From assembly GCA_022564295.1 (NCBI GenBank), contig JADFLR010000011.1:62001-126000 (forward strand): a DNA stretch of 64,000 bases, in the 5' to 3' direction. Shown here piece after piece: positions 20,408-29,577 of the stretch. The translations under genes and the position numbers were made by a program. Origin of the DNA: Bacteroidota bacterium (GTDB lineage: Bacteria; Bacteroidota; Ignavibacteria; Ignavibacteriales; Ignavibacteriaceae). The notes beneath the pieces are model-generated. The model saw only the letters and a list, made by a program, of their open reading frames with translations, ran no database searches and had not been told where the DNA came from. Every line of letters begins with the position of its first letter. Within the stretch, counting starts at the first letter, position 1.

Positions 20408-21487
20408 TCAAATTTTAATAACCTTAGTACTAACATCGTTATCATGAAATGCCTGACTGTCTTCTTTCACAAAATCTACTAATGCTTTTGCATGCTCTGG
20501 TTTAATATCCGGTAAAATACCATGCCCAAGATTAAAGATATGTCCATTGCCTTCTCCGTATGATTGAAGAACTTTTTTTGCTTCTCGTCTAATAAAACCC
20601 GGTTCTGCATAAAGGACAGTTGGATCAAGATTGCCCTGTATTGCAACTTTATTTCCAATTTTATCTCTTGCCTTTGCAAGATCAATTGTCCAATCAATAC
20701 CAATTACATCGGCACCACAGTCGGCAGTTGTTCTCATTCTGTAATGAACACCTTTGGGAAAATAGATGATTGGTTCATCGTTTCGTTTTATTTTTGAGAT
20801 CACCTGGTTTACATACTTTAAAGCGAAGACAAGATAATCTCTTGGCGATAACATTCCCGCCCATGTATCGAATATTTGCACGGCATTCGCGCCGGCTTCA
20901 ATCTGTGCAGAAAGATAATCCGCAACAGCATTGGTAAGTTTATTCAGTATTTTATGGGCAAGTTCAGGATTATTATAAATTAGTTTCTTTACATTTGAAA
21001 AAGTTTTACTGCCGTGACCTTCAACCATATAGGTAAGCAAAGTCCATGGCGCACCGCTAAAACCTATCAAGGGTACTCTTCCGCTAAGCTCTTTTTTTGT
21101 TAGTGAAATTGCATCGAGAACATACTTAAGATTTTCCTGTGCTGTTATCTGTTTTAAGTTCTCCGCATCCTTTTCGGTTCTTATAGGATGATCAAACACG
21201 GGTCCTTTTCCATCGAACATTTCCAAATGCATTCCCATCGCTTCGGGAATAACGAGTATATCGGAAAAAATAATTGCAGCATCTACACCTATTAAATCAA
21301 CAGGCTGAATTGTAACTTCTGCAGCAAGTTCCGGTGTTTTACACATTGTTAAAAAGTCGTTGTTTGCTCTAACCGCTCTGTATTCAGGCAAATATCTCCC
21401 GGCTTGTCTCATAATCCAAATCGGGGTTCTTTCAACAGGTTGTTTTTTACAGGCTCTTAAAAAGAGGTCGTTTTGTAACTGTTCCAA
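20408..21487 (-). CDS. hemE: Uroporphyrinogen decarboxylase
   Basis: PVERTPIWIMRQAGRYLPEYR, GFSGAPWTLLTYMVEG, FNLGHGILPDI. Confidence 0.97.
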   Translation of the reverse strand: MEQLQNDLFLRACKKQPVERTPIWIMRQAGRYLPEYRAVRANNDFLTMCKTPELAAEVTIQPVDLIGVDAAIIFSDILVIPEAMGMHLEMFDGKGPVFDHPIRTEKDAENLKQITAQENLKYVLDAISLTKKELSGRVPLIGFSGAPWTLLTYMVEGHGSKTFSNVKKLIYNNPELAHKILNKLTNAVADYLSAQIEAGANAVQIFDTWAGMLSPRDYLVFALKYVNQVISKIKRNDEPIIYFPKGVHYRMRTTADCGADVIGIDWTIDLAKARDKIGNKVAIQGNLDPTVLYAEPGFIRREAKKVLQSYGEGNGHIFNLGHGILPDIKPEHAKALVDFVKEDSQAFHDNDVSTKVIKI

Positions 21488-21505
21488 TAATATCTCCTTA
21501 ACGTT

Positions 21506-22927
21506 TTAAGAATTATAGTAACCGATAATTTTTTTAATTAATCCATCAGTGGTGTACTCATCCGGCATTATATTAACTTTTACGCGTCTGTTTTCTATTG
21601 TGGCTTTTGTTGTTGGACCTATTGCCGCAACATCATATTTATTAAAATATTCAGCAGGATTAATAACATTTAATATCTGCAAAAAGTTTTCAAAGGTTGA
21701 CGGACTTGTAAAAATAAAAAGATCGGGGTTGCTATATTTTAACTTTTCCAAATTACTTTTTAAGTGCTCTTTAGTTGGAAGAGAAACGTTGTAAACCGGA
21801 ACCGATTTTATAATCGCACCAAGGTCTTTTAAACCACGCGGCAGTTCTTCTCTTCCAATAGCCGAACGCGGTATAAATACAAATTTATCTTTTAAATTGA
21901 ATTTAGAAAGTTTTTCAATAACACCTTCCGAACTAAACTTTTCAGGAACAATGCTAACAGGAATATCATACCGGTTACAAATGGCGGAAGTTTTATTTCC
22001 AACAGCAACAACATTTATCTTTTCAAAATTGATATCAACATTTAATTCACGGCATCTTAAGCTGAACATCTCAACAGCATGAGCGGAAGTAAAAATTATA
22101 AAATCGATCTTATCAGGATTAATTACAACGGAATCAAAACTATCCCAACTTGACGGCGGTACAATTTCCAAAGTAGGAAATACAATTACATTTGCCCCAA
22201 ATCTTGTTAATTTCGAAGCAGACTCTTTTGATTGTTCAATTGTTCTTGTTAGAACTATATTTTTATTTTTTAGCGGAAGAACAACATGGTTTTTAAAGCC
22301 GGAGTAAAGAGCATGAATTATAAACTCAAACAATCTCTCTCTCTCAATTATTTTCTGTTCCCTGTTTATCAAGCGATCGATATCCCTTTGAACAGTTCCA
22401 TAAATACTTCCTAATATTGAATTAGCAGTGAACTCATCATCAACTTCTCTGAAAAGATTATCTTTTATTCCGTTCCTGATGATCCCCGCCAATTGCTCTT
22501 TGAGCTGGTCTTCAAGATTACGTAATTTATTACAAAGGTTACTTTCGGAATTCAGAGATTCCTTTTTGTACATCAAAAAGAAGTTCTGGTATTTCATCAT
22601 GAACATATAAACATGTAAAATGAATGTACGAAGAGAATCAATACTGTTATGTTCCGATCTTATCTTTTCCGCCAGTGAATTAAGAAGGTTCTCCATTCTC
22701 AAACTCATAATTGAAAAATAGAGTTCCTCCTTTGATGTGAAATAATTGTAAACAGTTCCTTTTGCAACGCCTATCATTTTGGCAACATCTTCCATCATAA
22801 CCTCGTGATAGCTCTTTTGCGAAAAGAGTTCGGCTGCTGCATCAAGAATGCGCTCTCTTTTAATCTGTTTTTTTGTCACTTTTTTTTCTTTTACCAGCAT
22901 CATTTTTATTTTTATCTTATATTCCAA
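21506..22927 (-). CDS. hemD: Fusion of a TetR/AcrR-type regulator (N-term) and uroporphyrinogen-III synthase (C-term)
   Basis: One ORF: ILDAAAELFSQKSYHEVMMEDVAKMIGVAKGTVYNYFTSKEELY (TetR HTH), then LKNKNIVLTRTIEQSKE...FIIFTSAHAVEMF...DLFIFTSPSTFENF (HemD). Confidence 0.93.
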   Translation of the reverse strand: MEYKIKIKMMLVKEKKVTKKQIKRERILDAAAELFSQKSYHEVMMEDVAKMIGVAKGTVYNYFTSKEELYFSIMSLRMENLLNSLAEKIRSEHNSIDSLRTFILHVYMFMMKYQNFFLMYKKESLNSESNLCNKLRNLEDQLKEQLAGIIRNGIKDNLFREVDDEFTANSILGSIYGTVQRDIDRLINREQKIIERERLFEFIIHALYSGFKNHVVLPLKNKNIVLTRTIEQSKESASKLTRFGANVIVFPTLEIVPPSSWDSFDSVVINPDKIDFIIFTSAHAVEMFSLRCRELNVDINFEKINVVAVGNKTSAICNRYDIPVSIVPEKFSSEGVIEKLSKFNLKDKFVFIPRSAIGREELPRGLKDLGAIIKSVPVYNVSLPTKEHLKSNLEKLKYSNPDLFIFTSPSTFENFLQILNVINPAEYFNKYDVAAIGPTTKATIENRRVKVNIMPDEYTTDGLIKKIIGYYNS

Positions 22928-23523
22928 TCGTTCAAAGCTAATACGTCTCCGTGAACCGGATCAATCAGCATTTCCTTTCCCCTTCCGCGGTAACCGAAAT
23001 CTCCTTCAAATTCATGGATGGTTGATACAATGTACCACACATAAATTTGTCTTTCGGGATTCCAGATAAAACCAACTTGCCAATCTTTAATACCTTTTTC
23101 CAACCCGTATCTTTTAGCAATTGATATTGCACCTTCAGTGTCAATCTGCCAATTACAATCAGTGGGTTTTTCTTTACAATTTGGAATTCCGATAACATCT
23201 CTTTTTTTAACTACATTACCGATACTGTCAACAGTAAAAATAATTACTGTATTTACATAAGGTTTCTCCGGTAAGTAAAGGCGGTAAGCTATTTCGTAAT
23301 ATGGTGGAGCGTATTTTGTCCTTACAAAATCCGGAGTAATGTAGCTGCTAAAAAACTCCTCACCGGTTTTCGAGATGATAAACTCATTTGCTTTATTAAG
23401 CACATCAATCGGTACACTTGCCTCCTCCTTTTTGCCGCAGTTTGAACAACTGCAGGAATAAATTGCCCAGCTAATTACTAAAATTGTAATTCCGAACAAC
23501 ACAAATTTTAGAAATAGTTTCAT
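22912..23523 (-). CDS. Putative lipoprotein/exported protein in the hem operon
   Basis: Signal-like N-terminus with YSCSCSNC; overlaps hemD fusion start and hemC stop. Confidence 0.7.
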   Translation of the reverse strand: MKLFLKFVLFGITILVISWAIYSCSCSNCGKKEEASVPIDVLNKANEFIISKTGEEFFSSYITPDFVRTKYAPPYYEIAYRLYLPEKPYVNTVIIFTVDSIGNVVKKRDVIGIPNCKEKPTDCNWQIDTEGAISIAKRYGLEKGIKDWQVGFIWNPERQIYVWYIVSTIHEFEGDFGYRGRGKEMLIDPVHGDVLALNDWNIR

Positions 23524-24467
23524 GACCTCCTCGAGCTGTTATAGATTTCTTTTAAAACTGATTTTGCACCGGCTTTAAGTAATTCTTTTGCGAGTGATTT
23601 ACCTAATAGCTCCGGTTTCTTTTTACTTCCCCGCATCCTTTTTCTAAAAGTTATGGTTCCGTCTAAAGAACCAACCATTGCATCAAGATAAAGTCCGTTC
23701 GGTTTTAGTTCAGCAAATGCTCCGATAGGAACCTGGCAGCCGCCTTCCAGAGTTTTAAGCAAAGATCTTTCTGCAAGCACTGCACTGTAAGTATCTTCGT
23801 GATGAATTTTTTGGAGCAGCTCATCAATAAATATATTATCTTTATGAATTTCTATTCCCAACGCACCTTGCCCAACGGCAGGCAGCATCAAATTGGTGGG
23901 GATGTAGGACGATATATACTTTTTCAATTTTAATCTTTCAACACCGGCTCTTGCTAATATTATTGCATCCCAATTGGATTTTAAAAATTTTTTTATTCGT
24001 GTCGGAACGTTTCCCCTAAGTTCTACGGTCGTTATATCAGGGCGAAGATGTAATAACTGACATTCCCTGCGTAATGAACCGGTGGCAACCGTTGCTCCTT
24101 CTTTAAGGTTTAAAATTGTAACTCCTTTTTTTCTTGCGATAAGTACATCTTCCGCACCGTGCCTTTTTGTAACGGCGGATAGTTTTAAGCCATCGGGTAT
24201 TTGAGTTTGTAAATCTTTTAAACTGTGTACTGCAAGGTCAATCTTTTTTTCTAAAAGTTGTATCTCAAGTTCTTTTGTAAACAGACTTTTATCGCCAATT
24301 TTGGAAAGAGGGAAATTGAGAATCTTATCACCCATGGTTTTAATTATTTTAATATCAACAACAATGTTGCGGTTTTTTCTTTCCAGTTCTTTTTTAACAA
24401 AGTTTGCTTGCCAAAGTGCAAGGTCGCTTCCACGAGAGCCGATTACTACCTTTGTTTTTTTATTCAT
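23520..24467 (-). CDS. hemC: Hydroxymethylbilane synthase
   Basis: VIGSRGSDLALWQANFV, VHSLKDLQT, GSLRRECQLL, ALGIEI. Confidence 0.97.
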   Translation of the reverse strand: MNKKTKVVIGSRGSDLALWQANFVKKELERKNRNIVVDIKIIKTMGDKILNFPLSKIGDKSLFTKELEIQLLEKKIDLAVHSLKDLQTQIPDGLKLSAVTKRHGAEDVLIARKKGVTILNLKEGATVATGSLRRECQLLHLRPDITTVELRGNVPTRIKKFLKSNWDAIILARAGVERLKLKKYISSYIPTNLMLPAVGQGALGIEIHKDNIFIDELLQKIHHEDTYSAVLAERSLLKTLEGGCQVPIGAFAELKPNGLYLDAMVGSLDGTITFRKRMRGSKKKPELLGKSLAKELLKAGAKSVLKEIYNSSRRS

Positions 24468-24476
24468 TATATGATT

Positions 24477-25763
24477 TTACTTTTTTTCTTTGTTGTTTTC
24501 AGGTTTATCAATTCCGAACAAGCTTTTTATTATTCCCATTTTTTCGGCAGACTCTTCCGCACCGGTTCCTCTCTCATTTATTTTTCTTAGTTCAATTGTT
24601 GGATGATGCAGTATTTTATTGATTATTCGCTTTGTTACCATTTCAAGTCTTTCTCTGTCTTCGGAAGAAAATTTATTTATGTTTTTTTCAACCTCTTCCG
24701 CTCGTATTTCATCAAAATGATCTCGTAAGCTTTTAATTGTTGGTGCCGATTTAAGAGAATTGTACCATTCAAAAAACGAATCGAGTTCTTCATCTATTAT
24801 TTTTTCTACTTTAGGAATTTCTTCCTTTCGCTTTGTAACGTTTTGTTCTACAATAATATTAAGCGAATCGATGTCATGGTAAAAAACATATTCAATATTT
24901 TTTGTAGCGGGATCTATATCTCTCGGAACGGCGATATCCATAAGAACCATTGAAGCAAAACTTCTCTTTTTCATAGCAGCTTCAACATCGTTTCTCGTAA
25001 TAATTATTCCTTCTGCACTCGTTGCACTGATTATGATATCAAACTTGTGAAGGTGATCATTAAAGGTATCAAATGGAAACACAGCAGTCTTCAAATCAGC
25101 CGCAAGTTTTTCTGCTTTTTCAAAAGTTCTATTGGTTAATGCAAGCCTACCTATACCTCTATCTCTTAAATGCTTTGCGGCAATCTCACCCGTTTCCCCG
25201 GTTCCAATAATTAGCGCTGATTTTTTAGAAAGATTAGAAAATATTTTTTCAATCAATTGAACCGATGCATAACTAATAGTAACTGCTCCTTCGCTAATTG
25301 CAGTTTCCGATATGGCACGCTTGCCAACCCTTATTGCCGAATCAAAAACTCTCCTCATTAATAATCCTACAAATTGCATTTCTTCGGCAATGTTAAATGC
25401 GTTTTTAACCTGCTTATAAATTTGATTATCCCCAATTAACATGGAATCAATTCCTGACGTAACAGAGAAAAGATGTTTAACAGAATCACGTGATATAAAA
25501 GTTTGAAAATTTTCGGGAGATGTGGTTATTGAACTCTTATATTCCATAATAAATTTTTGAAGCTCTAGATGAGTAGTTTGAGAATTGACTGGAATGCCGT
25601 ATATCTCAGTTCGGTTGCAGGTTGAAAGCAGCAAACCTTCTTTAAGAAAATTGTCTTTAGCTTTTTTTATTAATTCGTGCACTTCATCATCGCTTAGATG
25701 AAGTGCTTCTCTAAGCTGAACTGGTGCGGTTTTGTGATTTATTGACACTGCTAATAGTTGCAT
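24477..25763 (-). CDS. hemA: Glutamyl-tRNA reductase
   Basis: LLSTCNRTEIY, SVTSGIDSMLIGDNQIYKQVK, GTGETGEIAAKHL. Confidence 0.97.
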   Translation of the reverse strand: MQLLAVSINHKTAPVQLREALHLSDDEVHELIKKAKDNFLKEGLLLSTCNRTEIYGIPVNSQTTHLELQKFIMEYKSSITTSPENFQTFISRDSVKHLFSVTSGIDSMLIGDNQIYKQVKNAFNIAEEMQFVGLLMRRVFDSAIRVGKRAISETAISEGAVTISYASVQLIEKIFSNLSKKSALIIGTGETGEIAAKHLRDRGIGRLALTNRTFEKAEKLAADLKTAVFPFDTFNDHLHKFDIIISATSAEGIIITRNDVEAAMKKRSFASMVLMDIAVPRDIDPATKNIEYVFYHDIDSLNIIVEQNVTKRKEEIPKVEKIIDEELDSFFEWYNSLKSAPTIKSLRDHFDEIRAEEVEKNINKFSSEDRERLEMVTKRIINKILHHPTIELRKINERGTGAEESAEKMGIIKSLFGIDKPENNKEKK

Positions 25764-25769
25764 TAAAAA

Positions 25770-26594
25770 TTAATAGAATGAATGAAAACTACGTGATAAG
25801 AAATTTGTTAGTATCGTAGAAAATATTGCAATCACAAATCCTGTTATTGAAAGAAGAACAAGTTTTTTTCCACGCCACCTGGAGAAGATTTTTGTAAATA
25901 TTCCAATTCCGTAAAGCAGCCAAACAAGAGCTGTACCTATTAGTTTGGGGTCTATAAATGAAAACTTTGGAAATGCCTGCGGCAGCCATATAACTCCGAT
26001 TATTATCGCAATGGTTAGAAGAATAAAACCAAGCACTGCCGAATAAAAACTTAACTTCTCTAAAACTTCAAGATTCGGAAGACGGTTGAATATTAGACCA
26101 AAGCGGTTGTCCTTAAGATCTTTATACAATGTAAGATATAAAAAACCGTACACGGCAGAAATTGTGAACCCGGAATAACCCAACAAAGCATTGATGACAT
26201 GAATACCAAGCAAATTGTTCTTTAAAACTTCTTTTACTTCAAACTGATCAACAATAAACATGGATGAAATCAGCTGGAATACAAAAGAGATGATAATAAT
26301 AAATGGACCTGTTCCTCTTATATCAGTAATCAATTCTAAAAGGAAGTAAGAAAATGTTATTGAAAAAGCCAGAACGGTAAAAATCTCAAATACATTTGTT
26401 ATGGGCGGGTGCTCAAACTCAAATGTTCTAATCATTAAATAAAATAAATGTATGAGTAAAGTGATGAAGATGAAAAGACGTTTTACATTAATAAATTTCT
26501 TTTCACCCCTCATAAAATCATAGAAATATACTGAAAATGTTCCCAGGTATAATATGGGAAGAAGAATGTTTAGAAAGTGTATAACAGGGAGCAT
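25770..26594 (-). CDS. HemX/CcsA-like cytochrome c assembly membrane protein
   Basis: Multi-TM protein directly upstream of hemA; HVINALLGYSGFTISAVYGFLYL. Confidence 0.8.
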   Translation of the reverse strand: MLPVIHFLNILLPILYLGTFSVYFYDFMRGEKKFINVKRLFIFITLLIHLFYLMIRTFEFEHPPITNVFEIFTVLAFSITFSYFLLELITDIRGTGPFIIIISFVFQLISSMFIVDQFEVKEVLKNNLLGIHVINALLGYSGFTISAVYGFLYLTLYKDLKDNRFGLIFNRLPNLEVLEKLSFYSAVLGFILLTIAIIIGVIWLPQAFPKFSFIDPKLIGTALVWLLYGIGIFTKIFSRWRGKKLVLLSITGFVIAIFSTILTNFLSRSFHSFY

Positions 26595-26703
26595 TCTAAT
26601 TTACCTTTTAAAAATGACTTGCCAGTCGAAAATTAAAAAATTAACCAACCAAAAGCAATATAAATTCTGACCAGCAAGTCATTTTAATGTCATTATCTGT
26701 GGA

Positions 26704-27573
26704 TTAATTTCCTCCCAGGATTAGTGGCAAACCATCTTTACCAGATCCGATAATAATAACCTTAGTATTCGGAGAACTAGCCAACTTTTCAGTTGCTTCA
26801 ATTCCTTTCCATTTTAGTAACATGTTGCTTATATTTACCGATACAATATCCTGAAAGTCTGCAATACCTCTGGCTTCAATTCTTTTTCTATCAGCTTCCT
26901 GCTCTTCTTTTTGCAGGATGAATGCCATTCTCTGAGCATCCTGTTCAGCTTGTAATTTCTCTTCGATAGATTGTGTTAAGCGCGCCGGAAGTTGTATTTG
27001 TCTTAATGGAGCCTGCTCTACAGTAATGCCTCTTGGACCAACTAATTTTCCCAGTTCGTCTAAAATTTCTCCGGCAAGCTTTTCACGGGAAGCAGTATAG
27101 AGAGCCTTTGCTTCGTAACGAGCCGTTACACCCCTTACAACGGAACGAAACTGCGGGACTAAAATAATTTCCGCGTACTCTGGTCCCACTGTTTTATAAA
27201 TTTCATTTGCCATATCAGAATTTAACTTAAAAAGCAAACTTATTTCCAGATTAACACTTAGCCCCTCTTTAGATGGAACGGACATCATCTCTTTCAATTC
27301 CTGAGTTTTGATGCTCATCTTTTCAATCTTTGCCATAGGATTAACCAGGCTAACCCCGGGTTTCAAAGTTTCATCACTAACATTTCCCAGAAAGTCTATA
27401 ACTCCGGTATGCCCAGCAGGAATAATAGTCCAGCATTGCGTAAGTGCAATTACCAGCGCAACAGCAATCCCTATTAAAGCAAAAGTTGCTTCCTGTTTGT
27501 TCCTCTTTTTTTTAGCATTTTTATGTACAAAAAATGCAACTACACCAGCGATTAATGCAATTATAAATAGCAT
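26704..27573 (-). CDS. SPFH/prohibitin-family protein
   Basis: VIPAGHTGVIDFLGNVSDETLKPGVSLVNP, FRSVVRGVTARYEAKALYTASREKLAGEI. Confidence 0.92.
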   Translation of the reverse strand: MLFIIALIAGVVAFFVHKNAKKKRNKQEATFALIGIAVALVIALTQCWTIIPAGHTGVIDFLGNVSDETLKPGVSLVNPMAKIEKMSIKTQELKEMMSVPSKEGLSVNLEISLLFKLNSDMANEIYKTVGPEYAEIILVPQFRSVVRGVTARYEAKALYTASREKLAGEILDELGKLVGPRGITVEQAPLRQIQLPARLTQSIEEKLQAEQDAQRMAFILQKEEQEADRKRIEARGIADFQDIVSVNISNMLLKWKGIEATEKLASSPNTKVIIIGSGKDGLPLILGGN

Positions 27574-27720
27574 AATACTACCTCTTCTAATTAATTTATA
27601 AAATGTATGAATTAAATTTACAGTAAAAAGTTTTCTGTTAAGGTTTAAATTATGTAAAAAAGATTAGAGATGCAGGAGGAAAAGTAAAGACGGCAGAAAT
27701 AATCTACCGCTTTAAGAAGT

Positions 27721-28170
27721 TTACTTATATTCTTTTAAAAACCCCACAAATTCAATTCTGTGTGATTCTTCCATTCCTAGAAGTCGTATACATAAATCTT
27801 GTGTAACGTAATCTAAGCCGTCACATAATTTAATTATTTTGTTGTACTGCTTAATAGCACCATCCTCAGCAGTTATAACACCTTCTATAACAGAAACGAC
27901 ATCGGTAGTATCTTCTTTGGTTTGAAGAAATGACTGCACAGGTTTAAGATCTGCTGAGCCGGGAACAAGTCCGCCGAGTTCTTTAATACGTTTTGCTAAT
28001 GATTGAGCGTGTCCTATCTCTTCAGTAACGTCCAGCGCCAGAGATTTTTTTATTTCTTCAGCCCTTACACCGTCAAGATTAATTGAGTTTGAAATGTAGT
28101 TTATTACTGTTTCAATTTCCATCCAGTAACTTTTAATCAGGTTTTCGATTATTTCTTTTCTCTTTTCCAT
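27721..28170 (-). CDS. Ferritin-like four-helix-bundle protein
   Basis: Spaced E/H residues: YWMEIETVINYISNSI, EEIGHAQSLAKRI, MEESHRIEFVGFL. Confidence 0.75.
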   Translation of the reverse strand: MEKRKEIIENLIKSYWMEIETVINYISNSINLDGVRAEEIKKSLALDVTEEIGHAQSLAKRIKELGGLVPGSADLKPVQSFLQTKEDTTDVVSVIEGVITAEDGAIKQYNKIIKLCDGLDYVTQDLCIRLLGMEESHRIEFVGFLKEYK

Positions 28171-28181
28171 TTTATTATTCC

Positions 28182-29486
28182 CTATTTTATTATTCTTTTG
28201 ATGAGTTTGGGTTTAGTGGTCTTTTGTTTTGAAAATGTTATTGCGTTTAAAATTATTTCTTTCGCTGTGTTTATTTTATCCATCGATTGAGAATGAAGTA
28301 CTGCAACAACACCTCCTTTTTTAATTTTGCCGCCTAATTTTATTTTAAAAACTATTCCTGCTTTCGGATCGATTTTATCCGTTTTAGTTTTTCTGCCGGC
28401 TCCGAGCTCAAGAGCAGCCATTCCTATTTGAAATGTATTGATCCCTTTAACATAACCGTCTTTGGTTGATTTTAATTTGGTTATGAATTTGGATTTTGGA
28501 TATTTTTCAGGATGACGTATGAATTTTGTACTACCGCCTTGAAGCTCAACCATCTGAACAAATTTCTCGAAAGCTTTTCCATTGTTGATCTGTTCTTTTG
28601 CAATTTCAACACCTCTCTTTATCGAACCCGCTATGCCGCCGAGATAGATCATTGCGCCGGAAAGGTTTAAGCTTAAATCAAGCAGATCTCCTTTCTGTTC
28701 GCCACGCAATATCTTTATCGATTCATAAACCTCAAGCCAGTTGCCGATGTAATCTCCTAACGGTTGATTCATATCTGTAATGAAAGCGATTACTTTTTTG
28801 TTGAATGCCTTTGCAGTGCTTATAAGAGAGTTGGCAAGTTCGATTGCATCTTTTGTCTCTCTCATAAATGCACCACTGCCGGTTTTCACATCTAACACTA
28901 ATCCGTCTATTCCTTCCGCAAGTTTTTTACTCATTATGCTGCCGGTAATTAAAGGAATGGATTCAACTGTTCCTGTAACATCGCGTAATGAATAAATCAG
29001 TTTATCTGCGGGAGCAATATCTTTTGTTTGCCCAATTAAAACAGCACCGCATTTTTTCAATACAGATTTATATTCCTTTAATGAAAGATCGGTTCTGAAT
29101 CCGGGGATCGATTCGAGTTTATCTAGCGTTCCGCCAGTGTGCCCGAGTCCGCGTCCCGATATCATCGGCACGTTTACTCCTGCTGCAGCAACAATAGGCG
29201 CAAGTATCAACGATGTTTTATCTCCCACGCCGCCTGTTGAGTGTTTATCTATCTTTGGTCCTTTAATCGAAGAAAGATCGATCACCTTTCCACTGTGCAG
29301 CATTGCTTCGGTAAGATGTGATGTTTCTGCTTTTGTCATTCCTTTTAATAGTATCGCCATCAGCAGAGCAGAAAATTGATAATCAGGAGTTTTGCCTTTA
29401 GTGTATGAGTTGATAAGAAAAATTATTTCCTCTTTCGAAAGAGCTTTCCCGGTTCGTTTTTTTATTATTAATTCGACGGTGTTCAT
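28182..29486 (-). CDS. Thymidine/pyrimidine-nucleoside phosphorylase
   Basis: KIDKHSTGGVGDKTSLILAPIVAA, SGRGLGHTGGTLDKLESIPG. Confidence 0.96.
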   Translation of the reverse strand: MNTVELIIKKRTGKALSKEEIIFLINSYTKGKTPDYQFSALLMAILLKGMTKAETSHLTEAMLHSGKVIDLSSIKGPKIDKHSTGGVGDKTSLILAPIVAAAGVNVPMISGRGLGHTGGTLDKLESIPGFRTDLSLKEYKSVLKKCGAVLIGQTKDIAPADKLIYSLRDVTGTVESIPLITGSIMSKKLAEGIDGLVLDVKTGSGAFMRETKDAIELANSLISTAKAFNKKVIAFITDMNQPLGDYIGNWLEVYESIKILRGEQKGDLLDLSLNLSGAMIYLGGIAGSIKRGVEIAKEQINNGKAFEKFVQMVELQGGSTKFIRHPEKYPKSKFITKLKSTKDGYVKGINTFQIGMAALELGAGRKTKTDKIDPKAGIVFKIKLGGKIKKGGVVAVLHSQSMDKINTAKEIILNAITFSKQKTTKPKLIKRIIK

Positions 29487-29577
29487 AATAGAAATTTACA
29501 AAGAATTAAAATCTTAATGAAGAAATGATCTGTAAATAATATTGATATAGCTATAAGCCACTCTTATTCAATTTAAT

